Source of the DNA: Voacanga thouarsii
Lineage: Eukaryota > Streptophyta > Magnoliopsida > Gentianales > Apocynaceae
Assembly (NCBI GenBank): GCA_026120185.1
Contig: JANUWF010001101.1
Coordinates: 2,728,001-2,792,000 of the forward strand
Direction: 5' to 3'
Length of the DNA: 64,000 nt
Shown here piece after piece: positions 56,029-64,000 of the stretch. The notes beneath the pieces were generated by a model. That model did not search any database and was not told the DNA's origin. It saw nothing but the letters and a program-made list of their open reading frames with translations. A program made the translations under genes and the position numbers. The stretch's first letter is position 1, and each line of letters begins with the position of its first letter.

Positions 56029-57839
56029 TAAAGGACCACGGAAAAATAAATACGTAGCGGAATTTGCAATTTTTAAAAAAATTCTTGAGTTAAAGTCTAG
56101 AAATACTTAATTTTAAAGCATTTTACTTGAATAACTGGAGTTAGACTCGGGTTTGTCGGCTCTTCCTAAACTAGAACGTTTATTTGTGCTGCGGGTATAC
56201 TAGCTAACCGTCGGCTCCTTCATAACTAACACTTACCACGTTTGCTAACTCTTGACCTTCTATGGTATTCTCGAACATCTATGGACCTCTACTGATGGAA
56301 GTAGAACTAAGGTGAAGAAGATTGGAAAAAAAAAAAAAATAGAAGAGCTAAACGTTAAAGGAAAAGTGAAGGAAAAACTACCAAGGAAACTGGCGACTTG
56401 GTTTCGTTCAAGGAAAAATCAAAAGCTATAATTTTTCCAGTAAAGAATTCGGTCAACCTCTACACTGGCACAAGTGATGCCTTTTTAAAGGGAAAAACTA
56501 GCTTTCCTATTCATTTTCAAAACCAAAAGGCCTCATTTTTCTTTTTCTTTTTCCCCTTCTCAGTGGTGGCTCCTTAGGATTCCTAAAAATCCTTAAGCCG
56601 TCACAACACTCTGGTGGGCCAAGGTTTTCTGAATAGTCTAAGACTAATTAAATTAACTCGTTTATTAATTAATTCACTTGGGCCCAATATAAAATTACTC
56701 AATAAAATTAATAAATAAATAAATAAAATTAAATTAACCCAAGTAATTATTCTAATCCAAATTAATAATTAATTGAACTCCTAGAATAGCACTTCTAATA
56801 ATAAATTCATCCAATAAGTCCATATAATAAATAAATTTATTAAGGTTATTTGACCTACTTTGGGGGCCAAAAGACATATTATTCTTGACTACTAAAATGA
56901 TCAAAAAATCATTGCTAACAAATAGTTGTATTTTATCATTTTAAATATTCTATTTATTAACATATGAAAATATTGACCTTAAGAATAATATTACAAGTGC
57001 AATGTCTTCGACTTATAGGTGTAATGATGAAAATGCATCTCTACGTAACACCCATCATTGAGATAGGAAAAATGTACTAACACATTTCTCAATGACATAT
57101 ATCATCCTTTGTTAGTTAGTCCGATAATCCACGACTTTCAGTATATATCTACTTATCACAGGGAGTTACCCAAAAATATACATACCTAGTCATGTTTTTC
57201 AGGATTTTGGATTATTTAAATTATCCCGGACATTCACAATGGGATAATTTCTTCACGTAATAAAGTATAGAAATTCTATTGTATAAATCCGTCTTAATTA
57301 ACAAGAGTCATACAATCAACATATAAGGTTATTGGCCTTGCGATAAGACTTCACCCAATACATATTAAAGTGTACAAATCCAACTTCACAAGACCACCAG
57401 CTTATACTCAAGTTTTAGGGTACTCGTCCACGCAATAACTGCGATAAACCAATCTTTATTTATTTTAGTACTTTTATAAAGATTATTATCGCGTAGTCCA
57501 ATTCTACATATTCAAAATATGCTAGCACTATTGGTATGAGTGGACTACTCACTAGTTAAAAGTAAACCATTCCATATTTAGAAATTATAGTATAATAATC
57601 TAAACCTTGATGAAGTACTTAACTCCATTAATCGATCAAGAACAATTTTTAGCTTATGTGTTAGTAGCTCATAATCTACACATTACTGTGAAAGTACGAC
57701 TCAATCACGTAGATTACTTACTAACACATTTAGACCTTAATGTGTAATATATGTAAACAAACAATAATTAATGAATGAAATTTTTATTAAGTTTCAAAAT
57801 ATAGTAATACATAGGTCATTTTGGGCATACATTCCAACA
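56029..57839 (-). mobile_element. Solo LTR of a Tork/Angela-like copia, minus orientation
   Basis: Read on the minus strand it starts tgttggaatgtatgcccaaa, the start pattern of copia-3-type LTRs. It ends near ccgtggtccttta (decayed from a CA end). Flanks ctatc (56024-56028) and ctttc (57840-57844) fit a target duplication with one mismatch. About 1.81 kb long. LINE RNase H text lies on both sides, and no internal domain is present. Confidence 0.75.
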
Positions 57840-58107
57840 CTTTCATCCTTTTTGTCCATTTAATTCATTCATGTTTTTTTATCAAGGAAATGAAACAACT
57901 GATAGTCTTACTAAGTTTGTATCCTTGCAAAAGGTAAATGTAATATTTACTTCTTTTTCTTCTCATCCTTACTAGACTAGAGGAATTTGTCATTTAGATA
58001 GGCAGGGATTCTGGCTCTCTGATTTGTATCAACTGCTCAAAGGTAAAGTATAAAGTTCCCCTCCATGTAAATAATTTTTATATTATTAATAAACAAGTAG
58101 GGGTCTT
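57840..58107 (+). pseudogene. LINE RNase H end and 3' untranslated region
   Basis: It reads FYQGNETTDSLTKFVSLQK (57885-57935), matching the RNase H end (.REGNE.AD.LAK.A), then GICHLDRQGFWLSDLYQLL to a stop at 58050. The remaining 57 bp, with attattaataaacaa, would be 3' UTR, cut by element C before any poly-A tail. Confidence 0.7.
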
Positions 58108-59569
58108 TAATATGGGCTAATTTGGTCTATATTTTCTAGGACATATGTGCTATATTTGTTATGATTTTATGTTTAAATGACTAGTGATTTTTACTATTTT
58201 ACTATCTTTTGTGTAGAAGTGATGAGATGAAGAAATATGATGAAAGATGGTGAAAAAGACGTGAAATTGGCTAAAACAGAGGTGAACGACGCTGGATGAA
58301 GTAGCTAAACCGGCCGGGGCTCGTTTCTGGACAAAACAGAGAAAAATAGATTGGGGGCTGAGCAACTAACTTAATGGCGGAAGATTTTCTTTCTCAAAGT
58401 AGAATTTGGCAACTTTTGTTGAGATCTTTTGAGAATTGATCTGGGAACGAATTAGGACTCTTGTACACACCTTTTAATAGTCTAAACTCCTATAAATTCA
58501 AAAGGTTAACCCTCATTAAATTAGTTTTCATTCTTCGGTGCGGGAGAACCGTAGTGAACTCCTAGAGGGTTAAATCGAGTACCAAAATTTAGGAGGATCA
58601 AGAAGACTCTTGGAGAAGGAAGTAAGGTTGATTAAGAGGTTTCAAGGAAGAAGAAGAAAACTTACTTGTCTATGAGTGGTTTCTTTTTCTTTTCTTTGTA
58701 ATTTATTGGCAATTTGAGATTTGATTATTTTAATTATATTTAGAGGACGTTTTTGGATTCATAATATGTATTGATTTTAGCTATTTGATAAATTGATAAT
58801 TATTATTAGTATTTGGTTACTTTTTTTCATTGGATGGATTAATTGAATATTTTTTCCTTCTAATTAACTTGGGAAATAAGATTAGAAGTAGTTTCAATTT
58901 AATTAATTCTATATTTGTTTTCATAACTAACTTGTGAAAGAAGGTTAAGAATTAAACTTAAGCAATCAAAGGTTGATTGATGTCATATAGAGTATAGGGA
59001 TATTGATTGATTTCATGTTTTGATAGCACCTAGAGATAGGGATATTTTCCAAGGGATTATTCTTTGTATATAAAAGCAAATTTTTGGTTGTTTTGGTGAG
59101 ATTGAGAAATCTATTAAATTGGCTAGAAAAGATAGTGAATCCATAACTTAGGAAAGAAGTGGAGTTTATATTCTATTTCTTTTATGCTGCCAAGATAATA
59201 ATTAATTGTTATAATTACTAATCAATCATTGTCATGTCTTCATGGATTTCTATCTATTTACATATCTTTTCTCCTTACTCTCACTTCTTGATTATCGTTA
59301 TGACTTTTTTTGTGTGAACTTATTTTATTCTCTAGTATATTATGTTAGTAGTTTATTTACTTCTATTACTTTATTTTATTAGCTAAAAATAAAGATTAAG
59401 GTAAAGTAAGATAGGAGCCTAAGTTCCTATGGATTAGATACTTACTTTTCCCTATAGTATATGAGTATACTTACTCATATATATGATTTTAGTGGTTAAT
59501 ATTTTAATTAAAACTTGATTGATTGTGACCTCTTGTAGTTAATTTTTTCCAACACTAAAAAAATACGCA
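58108..59569 (+). repeat. Element C 5' LTR
   Basis: It runs from taatatgggctaatttgg to aaatacgca, about 1462 bp. Family-like blocks include aattaacttgggaaataaga and ggttgattgatgtcat, echoing ttgcttgaaa...ggttaattgatgt of A/B LTRs. A GC-rich word aaaccggccggggctcg lies about 200 bp in. Confidence 0.7.
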
Positions 59570-59574
59570 TAAAG

Positions 59575-59595
59575 TTTTTTGTGCCGTTACTAGGA
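59575..59595 (+). other. Element C primer-binding site, decayed
   Basis: ttttttgtgccgttactagg matches TTTTTGGCGCCGTTGTCGGGG apart from a few G-to-A or T and C-to-T-type changes. Spacing after the LTR end (taaag) is like that of elements A and B. Confidence 0.6.
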
Positions 59596-59812
59596 AAATA
59601 GGCATTATTGGAAACACTCAAGTCTTGTTGATTTAGCCATTGTTTTATTTATAACTACCACTAAATTTTCTTTATTTTGGTATGTTTCTTCTTGATTTTT
59701 GTATCTCTTGAATGTTTCTTGTTACTAATTTTTCTTTTATTTTGTGAGTTTTGAAAAAAAAAAAAAAGAACTTATCATTATAGCAAGTTATTTATAGGGA
59801 AATATAAGGCCA

Positions 59813-60909
59813 TTGGGACAAATTCAGAGGTGTTACAATAGTGATAAGTTGGTAAGTTTACAAGCTCACATTGATAGTTTTTGTGAAACGTCACTTGACG
59901 CATCAATAAATTCTTTTGTTGTCAACACAAATTCATCCATTAAGTGGCATGAAAAAGTTTCTCAACGTTTGAGCCATAAGCAAACACAACTAACAAAGTT
60001 GGTTGAAGAGATCCAAAACGAGGCATTAGCAATTGCAAACAAATAGGGGACAACGTACAGTATGCAACTGGTGCCGGTTGGAGTACTGGAGGTGGCGCCG
60101 ACCCTCTCTCAAAAAGCTGACACAATGATTTTTGAACCTTTTTTGGATCAAATTAGCAACAAGCTCTATCCCTTGAGTGACAAGGCTCATATATTTGAAA
60201 AAGAATACCCAAAAAAAGAAGAGAAAGGCCACAAGGAACAATTGAAAAATATGATGAGAGAAAACTTTGATTCTACTTTATGCTCTACTTCTAATTTCTC
60301 TTTATCACATGATTTTGTAGGTTACTTTTAATTCCTAGAAAATAATGGTCTAATTGATGATGTGTTGAGTTTGATATGCCTTAAGGAGTTGGATTTTTTC
60401 ATGATGAATCATAAGAAATCCTTGGAGTATGTTAATAAATTTTATCCTTTACCTCAACACATGGGAGGTAACTTGGTATTTGTAGATATATTGAAAAATA
60501 AGAATTTCTTGATCTCATATTTAAGAGTTCAATTACTAAGTTTGAAAGGGTGTCTTAATTGTGACAATTCTTTTGAAGGGTTAATGGCAAGATTGATGCA
60601 TTCTCTAGATACAATTTATATTTATGTGTCAACAATTTGATTGATATGTCTAGAGAGATGTTTGGGAAAAAGGTCCATGTGTTTCATTTTGTTGGCATTC
60701 ATAATTTTCATGTACTTTGCCCATTTCAAAAACCTCGCTTCTTTCTACTTTCATCATTCCTGCTTTTTTCATTAAGCATTAATTTCTTTTATAAAGGGAT
60801 GATGAGGAAGTATGATAAGTGGAATGAGTCTACACGTGTCTTGGTTTTGCCTTTATTTTATTTGGATATTGTTTGGTTTTTAATTATTAAGTGTTTTTCC
60901 CCCCAATAA
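59813..60909 (+). pseudogene. Unrecognised frame conserved with element A
   Basis: The first piece (59813-60046) reads QIQRCYNSDKLVSLQAHIDS, matching DQRSYNDKNLTNLQVQIDAF of element A; the ATG seen in A is not kept here. A GC-rich word (ctggtgccggttgg ... ggtggcgccgacc) sits at 60066-60103. The next blocks are VLSLICLKELDFFMMNHKKS, then GGNLVFVDI, LRVQLLSLKGCLNCDNSFEG, SREMFGKKVHVFHF and KPRFFLLSSF followed by INFFYKGMMRKYDKW, all in the same order as in A, with stops at 60047, 60329 and 60638. The C-terminal hydrophobic stretch is longer here. There is no recognisable retroviral-type domain. Confidence 0.5.
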
Positions 60910-60924
60910 TAAGAAGACTATATC

Positions 60925-62367
60925 GAACTTAAGTGTGGCGGAATGAATTGTGTCTTTATTTATTTTTTCAAGATTTTTTATTAGTCTTTTACCTTATTTG
61001 TGTTTTCTTTTAGTCTAGTGTATTTTATTTTTGTTATTATTTGTGCTTTTACATGTGTTTTCTTTTGCAGACTTGAATAAATTCTCCTTGAACAAGCTCT
61101 TCTATTCTTCTTCAAGTTTTACCATCTATTAGAGTTTATTTCCCTTGAAGAGTATTGCTTAACTTTTTACCCCTCTTTTATTTTTAGTCCCCATTAGATA
61201 TGTTTTATTATGTTATATTTTGGCCAATGAGGACATTGTCCAGTTTAAGTGTAAGGGAGTGGTTTGGTGGTACTCTTTATCCAAGTTTTTGTTGAATTTT
61301 TTGAACTTTTGAGTTTATTTTGAAAATTTGAAGAATATTTGGATAAAATTTTGAAAATTTAAGCTAGTTTGAGAATTTGAAAATTTTGAGCATTCTTTTG
61401 AAATTGACAAATTTTGAGAATTCAAAATTTTGGGAAATTTTTGGTCTAACTTTTTCAAACTTTTTACCATTATGGTATTGTTATTGTTTTTCTTTTAGCA
61501 TGAGAATTTGGTTTAAAATTTATTTGGTTGCGTTTGGTTTTGTGGAAACTTGTATATTTGGTATGATATAAGCTAAATTTTGAGAATTTGAATTAACCTT
61601 ATTTATATTTTAGTAGATGTTGTGACGTTTTGTTTCTTGAGGATTGATGTTGACTTTGTAATGAAATATAAGTATGGAATTTTGGTTGATTTTGGTGTTA
61701 TAATTTTGTAAACTAGTCCTTATTCTGAGTTTAAGTAAATTGGGGCAAGAAGTGAGGTTGAGAGAAAAAAAATGTGTTGAAAAAAAAAACACAATATAGA
61801 AAAGGATGTATGTGCCCATTCTGGCAAGAAAAAGAAAAGAAAAAAAAAAGAAAAAGTGAGACGAGAGAAAATAAGAGTGTGAGCGAAAAAAATGCTTTAA
61901 AAAATTAAGGGGACCAATACGGTGAGTGAAGAGAAATCTATTCACTTGAGGCTATGAACTCCTAAGAAAAAAAGTGAGAATGTCCCTAATTTGCTACTTG
62001 GATTGTTGTAGTTTGAGAATTGTAGAACTGAAGTCGATTATTATTCCTAACTTATATGAATCACAATGTTTGCATTCTTGACTTGAGGAATGGGGTGAAA
62101 CACATTGAATGGATATAAATTTGTTTAACTCAACTTCAATAGCCTTAGTTATATCTAACTTAATACGTAAGTTTACATGAAATTGGCTTGATTGAATTGG
62201 TATTGGATTGAATTCTTAAACTAGAAGAAAGATAATAGCTTTACTATATTTGCCATGTTCATTAAAATCTTCTTAGTAATAAGCTACTTGCTTAGTGTGT
62301 TTATTTTTTATTATTATTATTATTTTTATTTTGCTTGGGGACAAGCAAAAGTTAAGTGTGGGGGAAT
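60925..62367 (+). other. Element C conserved 3' non-coding domain
   Basis: The purine motif occurs as aagtgtggcgga (60931) right after the frame, as aagtgtaaggga (61247), and as aagtgtgggggaa (62353-62365) beside the LTR. The second is preceded by aatgaggacattgtcc, the third by cttggggacaag. A block with ggggaccaatacggtg lies at 61909-61924. Long stretches between are AT-rich with ttgagaatttgaaaattt repeats (61320-61440). No gene is called. Confidence 0.65.
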
Positions 62368-62422
62368 TAATAGAGGCTAATTTGGTCTATATTTTCTAGG
62401 TCATGTGTGTTATATTTGTTAG
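62368..62422 (+). repeat. Element C 3' LTR, first 55 bases only
   Basis: It matches 58108-58162 (taat, gctaatttggtctatatttt, ctagg, ttatatttgtta). Homology stops at 62422, where a new LTR-like start tgttgtgcc begins. Confidence 0.75.
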
Positions 62423-64000
62423 TGTTGTGCCATAGAGGTAATCACTTGTTCGTTGTATATGACACATTTTATTTTGTAAAAGGCATTATTTATCTTACAG
62501 TTTCTTTTGATTACTTTTGTGTAATAAAACTGTTAGTAAAGTCCCTAATACAACACTGTGTTAAGGAATTTATGATAGAGATCATGATATGAGATTCTTA
62601 CTACACTGTATAGTGTTAGTACTTAAATAGTCCCTAATAATAGTATTAATGAGACAAGACATCATTAATGCATTAAGACTAGCATGCGTTAAGACTTCTT
62701 GATTTGATCAGGCGGTGGTTCTCATATCCGTGAGTATTGAGATACTCAAAGTTAACACGTTGATGCTTGTTAGTGGAACAAGTTTATTGGATGACTTAGC
62801 TATGAGATAATCACATGAATAAATATTTAGTGCCAGCGACATAATTTCAATATAGCAAACGTGCAAGTATCCTTAGACTTGAGATCTCTAAGGTACTTTG
62901 TTTGCTGAGCCTTGTACTTTGATTCCAATCTCCGGAGCTCGATCGAGGGCCGCTTATGAGATAGATATTGGGTATATTGTGAGGTAAACGAAAGTAGTTG
63001 AGAGGGTCAATAAAAGATTCACCACTCCTAATAGTAGGGACGAATATCTCATGGCCACTTGTAGGAATTACTACTCGAGAAGTCCTTGGCCAAGGTGTAT
63101 GTGTATTGGAAACAGTTCAAATTGATACACATCTAGAGTAGTGGGTTCCTGGTACAAGTATAATTGTATTCGAGCAGAATTAATATATATTCTGGAGGGA
63201 GTTGGTACTAATTTCGTACTTTAGACCGGATGAGATATTATATGGTGAAAGGAGTTAATTGCACTGTAGTTTGTTATTGAAGGGTTCATGTCTATCCACT
63301 TGACTTTCTAGACTCTTGGGTAGTCATGATGTGTTGCTAGATACCGCTCATGATCTGGGAATATGGGTTTATTAATTGATGAATTAATAAACCAATCCTG
63401 ATTAGAATTAATAGGATTAATTCTAATTAATTAAGGATTATTAATCTCAAAGACGTTTGGATTAATTCATGTTCGCTACCAATTAATCGGGAAACCTAAT
63501 ATGTCACACACAAAAGATGAATATATACTCAAGATGTTATTTGATAATATAGTGGGGTTTATTGCGAGAAAGAGAAATTGATATAGCCAAATTATAATTA
63601 GTTATAATTTATAGGCCAATTTATAATTTTGAGAATTTGATGGGTTCCAATTGCAATTGGAGAATTGCAATTGTTTGTTTGGAATTCTCAGATGGTTTTA
63701 TTGTTGAGGTTTTTCGGGTGACCCAAGAGGCACACATGAAACAAAACATGAAAACTAAAGGTCACTTGAAACAACATAAAACTAAATGGCACACAAGAGG
63801 ATAAAGATATGATCTTTTGTTCTCTTCACTCTTTCTTTTTCGTGAGCTTCTTCAAGGAGAACACAACTCTTCTTCTTCTTCTTCTTTCTCTGGTTTTTGT
63901 TTAACAAGAAAAACCCCAGCCACCATTGTTGTTTTCTGCTAGCACAGAAAATCTTGGTACTTGAGTGTAATCCTCCGTATGGATTTCTGTTACAGATAAT
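62423..64000 (+). repeat. Long copia-type LTR, continues beyond the window
   Basis: It starts tgttgtgccatagaggtaat directly at the break in element C and runs to the window end without coding sequence, PBS or end signal. The general layout (short AT-rich opening, a central part of mixed composition, inverted AATTAAT words near 63400-63440, then a CT-rich region with (ctt)n at 63868-63884 near the expected transcription start) resembles the 1.7-kb LTR of copia-3. The family is uncertain. Flanks cannot be tested because the other end lies outside. Confidence 0.5.

Larger units (their letters stand above)
58108..62422 (+). mobile_element. Element C: non-autonomous gypsy-like element with the conserved frame
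   Basis: The 5' LTR (58108-59569) and the first 55 bases of a 3' LTR (62368-62422) share gctaatttggtctatatttt followed by ctagg. Their ends are decayed (ta in place of tg). A PBS remnant, the unrecognised frame and the 3' conserved domain follow in the order seen in element A. The LTR start is distantly like tgatagggcctaaattagtc of the A/B family, so C is a divergent relative. The 3' LTR is cut at 62422 by another element. Confidence 0.75.

Noticed and set aside
1..64000. CRISPR arrays, operons, riboswitches or bacterial-type genes
   Set aside because: No spaced identical repeats, no Shine-Dalgarno-linked frames and no prokaryotic gene families; the content is plant transposable elements throughout.

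Overview
This window is plant nuclear DNA, most likely from a dicot, made almost entirely of transposable elements. The signs are Ty1/copia polyproteins, a plant L1-type LINE, hAT transposons, a SINE/RTE-type TTG tail and very AT-rich non-coding DNA. I see no convincing host gene. The first 164 bases hold only a 36-codon open frame of unknown meaning.

Layout. (1) 165-5776 is a complete copia element ('copia-1'): 367-bp LTRs differing at 3 positions by eye, TSD tcagt, but broken pol. (2) 5782-6400 is AT-rich, with a possible MITE and a SINE/RTE 3' tail. (3) From about 6405 to 58107 one old LINE copy is split into pieces by insertions. Its RT and zinc-knuckle region lies at 6405-8300, its RNase H at 55800-56028 and its C-terminal end at 57840-58050. 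(4) The main insertion is copia-4 (8301-54696). Its 5' LTR (8301-8898) and 3' LTR (53407-54696) are 44.5 kb apart because other elements sit inside it: a SIRE-like copia (8989-40302), a non-autonomous Ty3/gypsy-like element B (41823-48648) and a solo LTR (49572-51112, minus). (5) The SIRE copy itself holds gypsy-like element A (15101-20551, minus), a hAT-type MITE (22574-23130) and a larger hAT (23637-37959). That hAT is split by an Angela/Tork-like copia (25409-36560), which carries a solo LTR (30854-32832). The deepest chain is LINE > copia-4 > SIRE > hAT > Angela > solo LTR, six layers, and every insertion above the LINE has a TSD (exact or one mismatch). (6) 56029-57839 is another solo LTR (minus) in the LINE. 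From 58108 a third gypsy-like element C runs to 62422, where its 3' LTR is cut by a long LTR that leaves the window.

Elements A, B and C are the most interesting content. They have 1.4-1.9-kb LTRs, a PBS of the TGGCGCCGTTGTCGGGG type and a purine tract AAGTGTGGGGG, but no recognisable gag, RT or integrase. A and C share a decayed reading frame I do not recognise, although their LTRs have diverged greatly. All three share a conserved non-coding 3' domain in which the purine-tract module is repeated. Their LTRs carry clusters of GC-rich GGCGCC-centred palindromes in otherwise AT-rich U3.

Element boundaries come from reading LTR ends, TSDs and resumed reading frames by eye. Divergence figures are by-eye counts over stated stretches. 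Lineage names (SIRE, Angela/Tork, Athila/Tat-like) rest on recalled family features, not on a search.
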